Below, in pieces: positions 14,955 to 24,393 of a stretch of 49,003 bases of DNA (within the stretch, counting starts at the first letter, position 1; the number at the start of each line of letters is the position of its first letter). The position numbers and the translations under genes are program-made. The DNA comes from Bacteroidales bacterium (GTDB taxonomy: Bacteria; Bacteroidota; Bacteroidia; Bacteroidales; UBA932): positions 1 through 49,003 of the forward strand of contig JAGABI010000051.1 of assembly GCA_017614715.1 (NCBI GenBank). The letters run 5' to 3'. Under the pieces are notes generated by a model. The model was not told where the DNA came from, made no database searches, and worked only from the letters and a program-made list of their open reading frames with translations.

Positions 14955-16613
14955 TTATCGCTTGACTATTTCGATGTCGGTTACGCCGCTGCGGTTTATC
15001 GTAAGGATATTGTCGCAACCTCTCCAGGAGCCGAACTTCCAGCACGATTTGGGAAGAGGCTTGCCACCGGAAAGGACTTCAGGCTTGAATGAGAGTTTTA
15101 TCATCTCGGTGCCGTCTGCATCAAGGGCGGTGTATTTTACGCTGCCGGGGCCGTATTCCACATCCTTGAGCATACTTGTGGCGCTGAATATGTGATCTGT
15201 TCCCTCCGGGATGATTTCCGGCCAGGCTGCCATACCTTCCAGGAAATGAGGCAGATAGTCAAAATAGCTGTCGGAATTCCAGATGCCGGCCCAGTTGAGG
15301 CCGACTGAGTTGACGGATATATTGCCCTTGGATGTCTTGTTATATGCTATATACTCTGCAAGCGCCAGGGTAGCGAGGCCCTCTTTCTTAGCCTGCTCAC
15401 AGCCAGTTTCACCTGCCCATCGTGCCATTACGGAGCCGTATCTGGCGGTGTGGCTTCCCATTTCATAGTAGCAGGCGTCCTGCTCGTTGACGCTGACTCC
15501 GCCGAAGCGTACAGTGCCGCCAAAGCGCCCTTTGACAAAGGCGAGCAGATCCAGGACAATCTGTTTGTAATTCTTGCAAGCATCCGGGTTGTCAAGCAGA
15601 TACCTTGCGGTTTCCATAGGTGAGAACTGGTTTATATTGTCAATATTCTCGGGGACGTCCTCGAAATACCCTGACCAGAGCCCGGTCTTCAGGGGGTAGT
15701 TCATTATCCAGTTGAACACGAGGTCTCTCTTTGCCTTAAGTTCCGCCTTGTCCAGAGAGGTATCGCAGGCGAGCATCTTGTCAAAGAATTCTACAACGAA
15801 TATCATATCTGCTGAATACGGATCTTCCGTCTCGCCGGTGCGCATATTCACCCTGAAGGGGAGCGGAGACTCTTTTTCTGCGCCTTCCTTGATGTGCTTC
15901 AGAAGCAGGTCGGCAATATGCTCTGCCATCGCAAAGTACTTATCATCTCCAGAATATTTTGCATAATCCATAAAGGCAATACCAGTCATACCGGCCTTGT
16001 CGGGCTCAAGCCTTTCGTCCAGCCATATTCCGTCGGGATCGTCATTATCCTGTGTGCGGACCATCCCCGGCCACGCCCAGTCATCGGGAGTGATGAACAT
16101 CAGCATCCTGTCCAGGAAATTCTTCACAGGCTCCAGCGCGCGAATGTCTCCGGTATATGGATAGTAATAGCGGAAGAGCTTCATCGCAAAATAGACGTTG
16201 CTGCCCTGGTTATTGGGAATCATATTGCCCCGCCAGATATAGTTATCTTCCAGGACTTCCGGGTATAATGACAAGACTTCCGGGAACACCATACCCCACG
16301 CCTCGTAAGAAGCTGTTGCGAGGTAGCCGGGCAGTATCCCGTCCGGAGTCTCTACCTTGGGTCCGTCTATAAGAAAGTTCATGGACCACACCATGAGGGT
16401 GTCGTAGTTCATCCAGGGTTGCAGCCAGCCGTCCTTGACAACTATCGGATGGTCAAAAATCTTCCGGATTTCCCTTTCGTTTTCAGGCCCCGGCATACCC
16501 TGTGAATTGTAAACGGGAATCCTGGGGGTCATGATGTCAGTCGTTGAACTTTGTTTGCATCCTGCAAGGACAAGGATACATGCAATTGGGGTAAGTAATC
16601 TTGTTATTTTCAT
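14955..16613 (-). CDS. Lipoprotein with (alpha/alpha)6-barrel-like pattern
   Basis: 552 residues. The signal peptide ends in the lipobox VLAGC, so it should be lipid-anchored. Helical segments rich in aromatic residues recur (YDTLMVWSMNFLID, YVFAMKLFRYYYPYTGD-like, GIAFMDYAKYSGDDKYFAMAEH), as in six-hairpin glycosidases and lyases. The last about 90 residues look beta-rich. I do not recognise the family and cannot name catalytic residues. It starts 12 bases after the fimbrial-type lipoprotein stop, so they are probably one operon. Confidence 0.55.
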   Translation of the reverse strand: MKITRLLTPIACILVLAGCKQSSTTDIMTPRIPVYNSQGMPGPENEREIRKIFDHPIVVKDGWLQPWMNYDTLMVWSMNFLIDGPKVETPDGILPGYLATASYEAWGMVFPEVLSLYPEVLEDNYIWRGNMIPNNQGSNVYFAMKLFRYYYPYTGDIRALEPVKNFLDRMLMFITPDDWAWPGMVRTQDNDDPDGIWLDERLEPDKAGMTGIAFMDYAKYSGDDKYFAMAEHIADLLLKHIKEGAEKESPLPFRVNMRTGETEDPYSADMIFVVEFFDKMLACDTSLDKAELKAKRDLVFNWIMNYPLKTGLWSGYFEDVPENIDNINQFSPMETARYLLDNPDACKNYKQIVLDLLAFVKGRFGGTVRFGGVSVNEQDACYYEMGSHTARYGSVMARWAGETGCEQAKKEGLATLALAEYIAYNKTSKGNISVNSVGLNWAGIWNSDSYFDYLPHFLEGMAAWPEIIPEGTDHIFSATSMLKDVEYGPGSVKYTALDADGTEMIKLSFKPEVLSGGKPLPKSCWKFGSWRGCDNILTINRSGVTDIEIVKR

Positions 16614-16625
16614 TTGCTTAGTATT

Positions 16626-18110
16626 TTAGAAATGATATCTGGAAACCTTGGAGATGATTGCCGGGTGCCCGGAAGCGCCCTTACCCGGATCCGCCGGCAC
16701 TCTGCATTCTCTGCCGTACTCCCGTTTGCCAGCCTGAACTTTGTCTGTTATGTAACCGAAACTGTCGGGGTTGGTGGCATGATACACAATCTCCCAGCAG
16801 TTGTCTTCATAGAGATAAACCTCCGCCTGCGTTTTTCCGTCAGGAGAGATGAAACAATCACCTGTATTAGTGTCTCCGGGGTACAGTATCCTGCCTTTGT
16901 ATACATAGCCCTGCTTTAACAACGAATTCTTTGCCACCTCAACAGGCAGTGTAGGATCCCAGGTACAAGCAAGTGAATAACGTAGGTTTTTGCCATCCTC
17001 CGTTTCAAAGAGATATTGTTCAGTGAGTTGAGGGGCTACACTGTACCACCTGTGCCAACAATTAAAATTATCTCCCCAAAACTCAAATTTGTCGTTGCCC
17101 GGTCTCCACCACTGCTTGGCTTTTATGTGCTGCTCCACTTTGTCAAAGTTGCAGCCCCAGTCAACCACAGGATTTGACACAAGTATGCCGGCATCGCGGT
17201 CGGCTTTCCATACATCAAAGGCCTCGGTCGTTCCAAAGAAGGGCGGCTGCCAGGTTATGCGGCCCAAGTCTAGATAGCAAACATAATATTCGCCGGGGCC
17301 CATCTTTGTATCTATCAAATCTCCCACACAATATTCATCTGATTCTTCCTTACCATCCCAGAACCAGAAATAGAAGGAATCACCGACATCATGAGCCAAA
17401 GTAAAATGCCTGTATTTGGGCTCGGATGTCTCTACGTATGCGATGACATAATGATCCTCTCCTGCAGGGATCAGCCGGTCATCTTCGCCAAGGGTCGGAT
17501 CAAGACGCACGCCGCAAGGGACCGGTTTTTCGGCGTTCTCAAAAAAGAGATACGAGTCTTCCGACTCTGAAGGCAAGTTATCTGCCCTGAGATCCACAAC
17601 GCATCCCATAGCTTTAGGAGTCATCTCCATCTCAACCCTGCCGCCACCTACCGCTGCAGTAGCCATGGCGTAGCCTAAGGCGAACTGGTAGGACATACAC
17701 GGCGAATCCGCGATGATGCTGGCAGTTGCCAGTTTGTCTTCTCCGGAGCAGCACCATACTGATCCAACTTCCTCATGGCGGACAGACTGCCATGCAATAA
17801 AAGTATATGTTCCGTCGGGCAGTCCGGTGGCCTCGAATGTTACGGGGTTGATTACTTTACTCTCCGCACCCTGTTTGGATACCAATAAGCCCTGCTGGTC
17901 GTATATAAGCAACGTATCTATAATTGTGAAGCCCTGCGTGGCCAGTGCCCGCTCCTTCATTGGCTCGGTGATGCTCAGCTCATCATAAAGAGCTGCCGTG
18001 TTTACGGTAATCTTGGCCTCCCCGGTTTTTTTGTCGGGATTGCAGGCATAGTTAATAAGCATTGTGCAGGTCAGAGCAAATGCAAAAAGAATCGTTTTTG
18101 TCGTTTTCAT
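16626..18110 (-). CDS. FimB/Mfa2-like fimbrial-type lipoprotein (tentative)
   Basis: 494 residues. The signal peptide ends in the lipobox INYAC. The N-terminal half has the pattern seen in FimB/Mfa2-type anchor subunits: LLIYDQQGLLV, ATGLPDGTYTFIAWQ and VEMEMTPKAMGCVV. The C-terminal half is rich in Trp and Tyr and is not recognised. It is probably displayed on the surface. The -7 box TATCTTTG ends five bases before the ATG, so the mRNA may be leaderless. It is co-oriented with the lipoprotein gene downstream. Confidence 0.5.
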   Translation of the reverse strand: MKTTKTILFAFALTCTMLINYACNPDKKTGEAKITVNTAALYDELSITEPMKERALATQGFTIIDTLLIYDQQGLLVSKQGAESKVINPVTFEATGLPDGTYTFIAWQSVRHEEVGSVWCCSGEDKLATASIIADSPCMSYQFALGYAMATAAVGGGRVEMEMTPKAMGCVVDLRADNLPSESEDSYLFFENAEKPVPCGVRLDPTLGEDDRLIPAGEDHYVIAYVETSEPKYRHFTLAHDVGDSFYFWFWDGKEESDEYCVGDLIDTKMGPGEYYVCYLDLGRITWQPPFFGTTEAFDVWKADRDAGILVSNPVVDWGCNFDKVEQHIKAKQWWRPGNDKFEFWGDNFNCWHRWYSVAPQLTEQYLFETEDGKNLRYSLACTWDPTLPVEVAKNSLLKQGYVYKGRILYPGDTNTGDCFISPDGKTQAEVYLYEDNCWEIVYHATNPDSFGYITDKVQAGKREYGRECRVPADPGKGASGHPAIISKVSRYHF

Positions 18111-18128
18111 AACGGCAAAGATAATACA

Positions 18129-19268
18129 TTAGTATTTATCGTTTGTCTTTTCAATTTCTCCAGATGAGATCTTGTTGCGGTCCATCTGGCGCCATGCATA
18201 AGCAATATATGCCACCACGAACGGGATGAGCAGCGACACCCAGAACATTACCTGAAGTGTAAAGCGGCTGGAGGAGCTGTTTGCGATGGTGAGGGAACTC
18301 TGCAAATCTGTACAGGAAGGATAGTATGCAGTATGGTTGAAGCCGGCCAGGAAAAAGACCGCCATCACCACCAGAACGGTACCGGGGCCTGCGAACCAGA
18401 TCCCCTTGCGCGACTGAGAAAAACCGCCTTTGAAGATGCCCCACAACACCAGCACTACCCCGGCCAGCAGCATTACCAGCACAACCGGCATCTGAAGCAG
18501 GTTATGGAGATACTTGAACTTCTCAAGGCTCACTTCTCCGCTGTCGGATACGGCAAAGCCACTGCGTATCAGCAGCATCGCAACCCATGCCAGCAAAAAA
18601 ACGAGGAAGGGCCTCATCAGCCTTTTTATTGAGCGCCTCATCTGCGCGTGGATATTGTCGTCATCTACATTATTGATGATATAGAGATCGCCAAGGATTG
18701 CTGTGAGGAACATCAGCACGACGCCCAGCAACACAGCATGGAACTGCCCCAGCGCCTCCAGACCGTGCCAGCAGTTGCCCCAGGTGCTGATGACCGGGGA
18801 GGCGGCATTGGCGATGGCTACCTTGTTCACCGTGAAGTCCGACCCGGTGAAGAACGTTCCCACGGCGGTGCCCACCAGGAACGGCGCCAGAAAGCCATTG
18901 ACCATCAATGCAATGCGGAAGCCCTTCACACCCAGCAGATTCTCCTTCTTATGGCAGAACTCATACGATACGGCCTGGAACACGAAGGTTATAAGCAGCA
19001 ACACCCACACCCAGTATGCACCGCCGAAGCTGGTGCTGTAGAAAAGCGGGAACGAGGCGAAAAATGCCCCTCCGAAGGTCACAAGCGTGGTGAAAGTAAG
19101 CTCCCACTTACGGCCGGTGGAGTTGAGAATCAGACGTTTCTGTGCATCGTCCAGAGTGCGGTTCCCCAGGTGGAGGTTAGCCCCCTGCACAAACATCAAA
19201 AAGACCAGCAGGCCGCCCAGCAGGGATACCAGTACCCACCAATATGCTTGTAAAAATTCGTATGTCAT
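18129..19268 (-). CDS. cydB: Cytochrome bd ubiquinol oxidase subunit II
   Basis: 379 residues, a polytopic membrane protein of normal family length. It starts MTYEFLQAYWWVLVSLLGGLLVFLMFVQG, a typical CydB first helix. Further hallmarks are the GRKWELTFTTLVTFGGAFFASFP segment and WGNCWHGLEAL. With CydA it forms the high-affinity terminal oxidase used for microaerobic respiration and oxygen removal. It starts three bases after the cydA stop and ends the operon DUF4492-cydA-cydB. Confidence 0.95.
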   Translation of the reverse strand: MTYEFLQAYWWVLVSLLGGLLVFLMFVQGANLHLGNRTLDDAQKRLILNSTGRKWELTFTTLVTFGGAFFASFPLFYSTSFGGAYWVWVLLLITFVFQAVSYEFCHKKENLLGVKGFRIALMVNGFLAPFLVGTAVGTFFTGSDFTVNKVAIANAASPVISTWGNCWHGLEALGQFHAVLLGVVLMFLTAILGDLYIINNVDDDNIHAQMRRSIKRLMRPFLVFLLAWVAMLLIRSGFAVSDSGEVSLEKFKYLHNLLQMPVVLVMLLAGVVLVLWGIFKGGFSQSRKGIWFAGPGTVLVVMAVFFLAGFNHTAYYPSCTDLQSSLTIANSSSSRFTLQVMFWVSLLIPFVVAYIAYAWRQMDRNKISSGEIEKTNDKY

Positions 19269-19271
19269 GGC

Positions 19272-20762
19272 TTAGTCCTCCTTTATTGCTTCGGGACCCT
19301 TGCGGATTGCCCCTATCATTATTCTGATTTCAATTGCGAGGAACAGCGCGAACACCGCCAGGAACACGAAGAACGTGGTTTTGACGGCCCCAGCGCTGAG
19401 GCTGGATATAGCCACATTCACCGGCAGCAACCCCTGGATGGTCCACGGCTGGCGACCCACCTCGGCAACAATCCAACCTGCCTGGCCGCAGATATAGACC
19501 AGCGGAATGCAGACGACTGCGACCCGGAGAAGCCATCTCATCTTGCCCAGTTTATCTTTCCAGGCACCCCAGACAGATAGCAGCAGCACCAGTGCAATCA
19601 GCATCCCGAGCCCTATCATAAGGCGGAATGCCCAGAAGACCACGCCCACCGGAGGTACCACATCTTCCGGTTTGGAGAGATGCCCGTAGCCCATGTACTG
19701 CACATTCTCCTCAAGACGCGCCTTTGCCGCAGATGCGCCCGCCGGGTCGGTGTTGCGCGCCGCACGATATTCTGCCAGCGCATCCAGCGCCGCCCGCCCG
19801 CGGGTCATCTTCTCCGCCACCGACGGAATCACATTGCCGTCGTCGTCGGTATAACCCTTGAGGATGTCATTTATGCCCGGTACATAGCCGTCTGTTTTAT
19901 GTGTGGCGAGTATGGAGAGCATCTTTGGGATTTTGATGCCCGGCACTATGGTGAATGCAGCACCGCGCCCGCCATCTTCAAGTCCTTCTGCCGCCGCCAG
20001 TTTCATTGGCTGGAACTCTGCCGCATGAATGCCGGAAGAGTCGCCCGACAGCATTACGGCAGCACTGCCGACCAGGCCGACGATGCCGCCCACAAGCATA
20101 CTCTTTATCGCAAACTTCTTCTCCCGGCCGCGAAGCAGGTACCATGCGCTCACCCCGACCACGAAGATGCCGCCCGTTACCCATCCGCTCGAAACGGCGT
20201 GGAAAAACTTGGATACGGCCACGGGATTGGAGATTACCTCCCAGAAAGCAGCCGCCGATGCCATCTCGCTGCGGACAGTTTCCGGATTGAAGGTGGTTCC
20301 CACCGGATTCTGCATCCAGCCGTTGGCCACCAGAATCCAGTAGGCAGAAATGGTTGCGCCAATGCCTGTAAGCCAGGTAGAGGCAAGGTGAAAACGTTTG
20401 GAAACCCTGTTCCAGCCAAAGAACATAACTGCAAAGAAGGTCGCCTCCATGAAGAAAGCAAGTATCCCTTCTATGGCGAGCGGGGCACCGAACATATCGC
20501 CCACGAACCAGGAGTAGTTGCTCCAGTTGGTGCCGAATTCAAACTCCAGAATGATGCCGGTGGCGATACCTACCGCAAAGTTGACGGCAAAGAGTTTCAT
20601 CCAGAACTGCGCCGCCCACTTCCAGAATTCGTCCTTCTTGACAACATAGATTGTCTCCATAACGGCCATCACCAGCGCCAGGCCCAGCGTGAGCGGGACA
20701 AAAAGCCAGTGGTATGCAGCCGTCATTGCAAATTGCAATCGGGACCAAATTATTACATCCAT
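19272..20762 (-). CDS. cydA: Cytochrome bd ubiquinol oxidase subunit I
   Basis: 496 residues. It oxidises quinol and reduces oxygen to water, with hemes b558, b595 and d in the membrane. The heme ligands have counterparts: H18 in AAYHWLF, the His in KFFHAVSSGWVTGG and the Met in AFRLMIGLG. The glutamates of IEGILAFFMEATFF and the quinol-loop motif GRQPWTIQGLLP are present. The periplasmic Q loop (about residues 290-360) contains a charged, alanine-rich insertion. Length and motifs are complete. Confidence 0.96.
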   Translation of the reverse strand: MDVIIWSRLQFAMTAAYHWLFVPLTLGLALVMAVMETIYVVKKDEFWKWAAQFWMKLFAVNFAVGIATGIILEFEFGTNWSNYSWFVGDMFGAPLAIEGILAFFMEATFFAVMFFGWNRVSKRFHLASTWLTGIGATISAYWILVANGWMQNPVGTTFNPETVRSEMASAAAFWEVISNPVAVSKFFHAVSSGWVTGGIFVVGVSAWYLLRGREKKFAIKSMLVGGIVGLVGSAAVMLSGDSSGIHAAEFQPMKLAAAEGLEDGGRGAAFTIVPGIKIPKMLSILATHKTDGYVPGINDILKGYTDDDGNVIPSVAEKMTRGRAALDALAEYRAARNTDPAGASAAKARLEENVQYMGYGHLSKPEDVVPPVGVVFWAFRLMIGLGMLIALVLLLSVWGAWKDKLGKMRWLLRVAVVCIPLVYICGQAGWIVAEVGRQPWTIQGLLPVNVAISSLSAGAVKTTFFVFLAVFALFLAIEIRIMIGAIRKGPEAIKED

Positions 20763-20768
20763 AAAAAT

Positions 20769-21011
20769 CTATTTGTTAAGTGTTTGTTTCTCGTCTGCAA
20801 CATCCACAAGGCGGCCTGAAACCACCTCTATCTTTTCTTGCTCCGTCATCCCGGCCATGGCCGGCTTAAAGAAAAACACCCGCAGGATTGCAAAAAGGAT
20901 AACCAGTTTGAGCACTATGAGCCATACCAGCGGCTTGCCCCACGTCATGTTGCGGAAGCCCTCCCGGTAAAGGCGGAAAAGCGAAGGGGATTTGTGCTGT
21001 GGACTATCCAT
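20769..21011 (-). CDS. DUF4492 small membrane protein of the cyd operon
   Basis: 80 residues from MDSPQHKSPSLFRLYREGF. One transmembrane helix (about 29-46, VWLIVLKLVILFAILRVFF) is followed by a charged tail. The family is a regular companion of cydAB in Bacteroidetes and may be an assembly or accessory subunit, but its role is unproven. A longer frame to 21146 is possible. I reject it because the extension overlaps the promoter and the divergent MFS gene. Confidence 0.8.
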   Translation of the reverse strand: MDSPQHKSPSLFRLYREGFRNMTWGKPLVWLIVLKLVILFAILRVFFFKPAMAGMTEQEKIEVVSGRLVDVADEKQTLNK

Positions 21012-21029
21012 ATACGGATGGTTTTTCAG

Positions 21030-21060
21030 TAAAGGTACGTCAGTTTTTGCTCCGTTGCAA
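21030..21060 (-). promoter_or_regulatory. Promoter of the cytochrome bd operon
   Basis: Minus strand TTG and TACCTTTA are separated by exactly 20 bp, 18 bases before the DUF4492 ATG. This is one of the clearest promoters in the window. Confidence 0.7.
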
Positions 21061-21082
21061 CAGTAAGTTGCTCCATTATTCT

Positions 21083-21090
21083 TATATTTG
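21083..21090 (+). promoter_or_regulatory. -7 box of the MFS-kinase-esterase operon
   Basis: TATATTTG matches TAnnTTTG exactly, 38 bases before the ATG. No good -33 is seen. Confidence 0.5.
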
Positions 21091-21128
21091 GAATCAATTA
21101 AGCGGAATAATTCAATTATCCAGATATC

Positions 21129-22280
21129 ATGAACAAAAAACTTCAACTGATTCCGGTGATGCTCTGCTTCTTCGCCATGGGTTTCGTGGACCTGGTGGGC
21201 ATCGCTTCGAACTATGTAAAGGCCGACCTGGCCCTGAGCGACGCAAAGGCGAACATCCTCCCGTCGCTGGTATTCTTCTGGTTCCTGATTTTCTCATTGC
21301 CTTCAAGCATGCTTATGAACCGCATCGGGCGGAAGAACACCGTGCTGCTCTCGCTGGTAATCACTGTACTGTCGCTGGTGCTCCCGTTCTTTGGCAGCAG
21401 CTACGGCATAATGCTCGCGGCCTTCTCGCTGCTGGGCATAGGCAACGCAATCATGCAGACATCGCTCAATCCTCTGGTTTCCAATCTTGTAAAAGGCGAC
21501 AACCTGGCCAGCACGATGACCTTCGGGCAGTTTGTGAAAGCCATAGCGTCGTTCATGGCGCCGCTGATTGCAGCGTGGGGCTTTTCTGCCGCAATCCCCT
21601 CATTCGGGCTCGGCTGGAGGATTCTGTTCCCGATATACGGCATAATCGGCATCCTGGCCACAGTGCTGCTGGCCGGCACTTCGATTGAGCGGGAGCAGGT
21701 GGCCGACAAGGCATCGGGCTTTGTGGATTGCTTCAAGCTGCTCGGCGTACCTTTTGTGCTGCTTTCGTTCATCGGTATTATCTGCCATGTGGGGATTGAC
21801 GTAGGCACCAATGCAACCGCCCCCAAGCTGCTGATGGAGCGCGCCGGTATGACTCTGGACAAGGCCAGCTTTGCCACCAGCTTATATTTCATCTTCCGTA
21901 CTATAGGTTGCCTCTCCGGCTCGTTTATCCTCTCCCGCTTCAGCAATCGCAAGTTCTTCTTTATCAGCGCATTGTTCCTGCTGCTCGCTATGATTGGCAT
22001 GTTCTTCGGGCAGAGCAAGGAGGTTCTGTACGCAGCCATCGCCCTGGCGGGTCTGGGTAACTCCAACGTGTTCCCCATCATCTTCTCCCAGGCGCTTCTC
22101 TCTGTTCCCGAGAAGCAGAACGAGGTTTCCGGACTGATGATTATGGGTCTTTTTGGCGGCACCATCTTCCCTCTGCTGATGGGCTTCGCTTCGGACGCTG
22201 TCGGCCAGGCCGGTGCAATTGCCGTTATGACGATCGGCGTGCTGTATCTGTTGTTCTATGTCACTAAAATCCGCAAATAA
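21129..22280 (+). CDS. MFS transporter, probable sugar permease
   Basis: 383 residues with about twelve hydrophobic helices. The MFS loop motif occurs as MNRIGRKNTVLLS between helices 2 and 3. The overall pattern (MGFVDLVGIASNYVKADL, GIGNAIMQTSLNPLVSNLV) resembles FucP-like sugar porters. The next gene, two bases downstream, is a PfkB-type sugar kinase, so uptake of a hexose such as fructose is a reasonable inference. The protein is complete and divergent from the cyd operon. Confidence 0.8.
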   Translation: MNKKLQLIPVMLCFFAMGFVDLVGIASNYVKADLALSDAKANILPSLVFFWFLIFSLPSSMLMNRIGRKNTVLLSLVITVLSLVLPFFGSSYGIMLAAFSLLGIGNAIMQTSLNPLVSNLVKGDNLASTMTFGQFVKAIASFMAPLIAAWGFSAAIPSFGLGWRILFPIYGIIGILATVLLAGTSIEREQVADKASGFVDCFKLLGVPFVLLSFIGIICHVGIDVGTNATAPKLLMERAGMTLDKASFATSLYFIFRTIGCLSGSFILSRFSNRKFFFISALFLLLAMIGMFFGQSKEVLYAAIALAGLGNSNVFPIIFSQALLSVPEKQNEVSGLMIMGLFGGTIFPLLMGFASDAVGQAGAIAVMTIGVLYLLFYVTKIRK

Positions 22281-22282
22281 TC

Positions 22283-23167
22283 ATGGGAAAGTATGTTGTA
22301 GGCCTCGGTGAGGCTTTGTTTGACAGATTCAAGAAAGAGGATGGCAGTGTAGAGGCCAAGCTTGGCGGTGCCCCCGCAAACTTTGCCTATTACGCCAGTC
22401 AGTTTGGCCAGAAAGGATTGGCTGTAAGTGCCATCGGCAAGGACGAGCTGGCTGCCCGCCTGCTTGCGGAACTCAAGGAGGCCGGACAGGCCAACCACAT
22501 GGAGGTGGTGGATTACCCCACCGGCGTGGTGGATGTCACCGTCGTAAACGGCTCTCCCAACTACGAGATTGTACGGGGCGTTGCCTGGGACAACATCCCC
22601 TTCAGCGACGCTCTGGCAAAGATAGCGGCCAGCTGCCGTGCCGTATGCTTCGGTTCGCTTGCCCAACGCAGCGAGGTGAGCCGCAACACCATCCGCCGCT
22701 TCCTCGATGCTGTACCGAGGAGTTGCCTCAAGGTGTTCGACATCAACCTGCGCCAGCAGTTCTATAACAAAGAGATACTTGAAGACTCCTTCCGCCGTTG
22801 CGACATCCTCAAGATTAACGACGAGGAGATGGTGACCGTGTCGCACATGTTCTCCATCCCCGGCCTGGACAACGAGTCGCGCTGCGAATTCATGATGCGC
22901 AAGTTCCGCATGAAGATGATAATCCTCACCATGGGGGCCAACGGCAGCTACATCTACTATAAAGACGGCATCTCTTACCTGAAGGCGCCCGACGTAAAGG
23001 TTGCCGACACGGTTGGCGCCGGCGACAGCTTCACCGGAGCCTTTATCGGCTCCCTGCTTGCCGGCAAGAGCGTTGCCGCTGCCCACGAAACGGCTGTGGC
23101 GGTATCGACATTCGTATGCACCCTCCCGGGCGCCATGCATCCTGTACCTGAAAAACTCAAAAAATGA
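22283..23167 (+). CDS. PfkB-family carbohydrate kinase, probable fructokinase
   Basis: 294 residues. It has the PfkB N-terminal signature GLGEALFDRF and KLGGAPANFAYYASQ, and the C-terminal DTVGAGDSFTGAFIGSLLAG with the catalytic aspartate and anion hole. These are typical of fructokinases and related ribokinase-family sugar kinases. It would phosphorylate the sugar imported by the MFS protein encoded just upstream. Its stop overlaps the esterase start by four bases (ATGA), implying translational coupling. Confidence 0.88.
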   Translation: MGKYVVGLGEALFDRFKKEDGSVEAKLGGAPANFAYYASQFGQKGLAVSAIGKDELAARLLAELKEAGQANHMEVVDYPTGVVDVTVVNGSPNYEIVRGVAWDNIPFSDALAKIAASCRAVCFGSLAQRSEVSRNTIRRFLDAVPRSCLKVFDINLRQQFYNKEILEDSFRRCDILKINDEEMVTVSHMFSIPGLDNESRCEFMMRKFRMKMIILTMGANGSYIYYKDGISYLKAPDVKVADTVGAGDSFTGAFIGSLLAGKSVAAAHETAVAVSTFVCTLPGAMHPVPEKLKK

Positions 23168-24012
23168 AACGTATAGTACTTTTTCTCGCGTGCTCACTCC
23201 TCTCCGCACAGCTTTTTGCCGGTAAAGTGGTTACCGACAGCATCGACAGCAAGATTCTTGGCTGTGAAGTCAAATGCAATGTTTATCTGCCCGACGGGTT
23301 TGACGACTCTGGCAAAGAGTACCCGGTGGTTTACCTTTTGCACGGCCTCTCCGACACTTACGAGGGCTGGGCGGGCCACGGCAATATGCAGACCATCGCC
23401 GACCGTCTGATAGCCTCTGGCGATGCCTCCGAGATGGTTATTATAATGCCCAATGCGGGGCACCACAATCCCCGTGAGGTGCTCAACGGCTATTTCAACA
23501 CCCCCGGGCGCAATTATGAGGACTTCTTTTTCCAGGAGCTGATGCCCCAGATGGAGTCAAAATACCGCTGCATCGGCGACAAGAAGCACCGCGCAATAAT
23601 GGGCCTCTCAATGGGCGGCGGCGGCAGCACTGTATATTGCCAGCACCACCCCGACATGTTCTCCAGCTGCTATGCGATGAGCCCCTGGCTGGACGAGAAT
23701 GGCGAAGTCGGCGGCGAGGGTGATGGCGACCAACTGGCTGTGGTATGCCGCTCGGTGCATGAGAACTCTGCCATCGACTTTGTGGACAAGGCCGACGAGG
23801 CCACGGTTGCGGCGCTTAAGACGGTGAAATGGACCTTTGATATCGGTGACGACGACTGGCTGCTGCCGCTGTCGGTGAATATTCACTACAAGATGAACGA
23901 AAAGGGTATTCCCCACGAGTTCCGCGTCCGCGACGGAAATCACAACTGGTACTACTGGCCCATGGTGCTCCACTACGCCCTCCCCTGGGCCTCCGTAAAC
24001 TTCGAGAGGTAA
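23164..24012 (+). CDS. Exported esterase (esterase D/feruloyl-esterase-like alpha/beta hydrolase)
   Basis: 282 residues with a cleavable signal peptide (SLLSAQLFAG). The catalytic elements are VVYLLHGLSDTYEGW (oxyanion region), the nucleophile elbow GLSMGGGGS, DIGDDDWL (acid) and DGNHNW (His). This family includes feruloyl and acetyl esterases and S-formylglutathione hydrolase-like enzymes. Export suggests it trims ester substituents from glycans. The substrate is not known. It is last in the three-gene sugar operon. Confidence 0.83.
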   Translation: MKRIVLFLACSLLSAQLFAGKVVTDSIDSKILGCEVKCNVYLPDGFDDSGKEYPVVYLLHGLSDTYEGWAGHGNMQTIADRLIASGDASEMVIIMPNAGHHNPREVLNGYFNTPGRNYEDFFFQELMPQMESKYRCIGDKKHRAIMGLSMGGGGSTVYCQHHPDMFSSCYAMSPWLDENGEVGGEGDGDQLAVVCRSVHENSAIDFVDKADEATVAALKTVKWTFDIGDDDWLLPLSVNIHYKMNEKGIPHEFRVRDGNHNWYYWPMVLHYALPWASVNFER

Positions 24013-24393
24013 ACTTTCTGGCTGGGCCCCCAGTCTGTCCGTGGCAGGTTCAACCCTGTCTATCAGTGTTTTACAGAAAGTCGATTGCGCACTTTTACAC
24101 AAGCGACTTTGTGGATTGTGCTGATTTACAGCCATGTAGGTGCCATGCTCTCAAGGCAAAAGCCTTTCGTTAGACCTTGCCCTCAATAGCCCGGCGCTAC
24201 GCTTCGGCGGCACTTGCCTCTTTGAAACTTCCGTTCGCTTTCAGCTCACTTCATCCCTCCCAACACATCCTGCGTCATCCGCTTTGCGGATAACTTGTCT
24301 GCGTCGGGCCCCTCCCGTTTTACGAGGGCACGGGCGCCCACGGTTTCTTAGAGGCAAGTGCCGACCTCCGACTAAGCACCGGGCAGAAAATGC
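24013..24393. other. Structured intergenic region, no gene
   Basis: 381 bases without a credible gene. It holds an 8-bp inverted repeat ACTTTCTG/CAGAAAGT (24013-24020, 24074-24081) enclosing small hairpins, and further on a perfect 14-bp inverted repeat with about 128 bp between its arms, listed separately. The density of self-complementary segments suggests an RNA element or a decayed mobile element. Confidence 0.45.
24208..24363. repeat. Perfect 14-bp inverted repeat with 128-bp interior
   Basis: CGGCACTTGCCTCT at 24208-24221 is repeated in inverted form as AGAGGCAAGTGCCG at 24350-24363. The interior contains ATCCGC-TTT-GCGGAT and other hairpins, and no reading frame. It could be a miniature element end pair, an invertible segment or a structured RNA. 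Confidence 0.6.

Noticed and set aside
19680..20819. 379-codon open frame antisense to cydA
   Set aside because: cydA on the other strand is complete and conserved; the antisense product is His/Arg-rich and meaningless.
24013..24081. tRNA-like cloverleaf
   Set aside because: The outer stem and a T-arm-like hairpin exist, but the D-arm, anticodon arm and CCA-compatible geometry do not fit.
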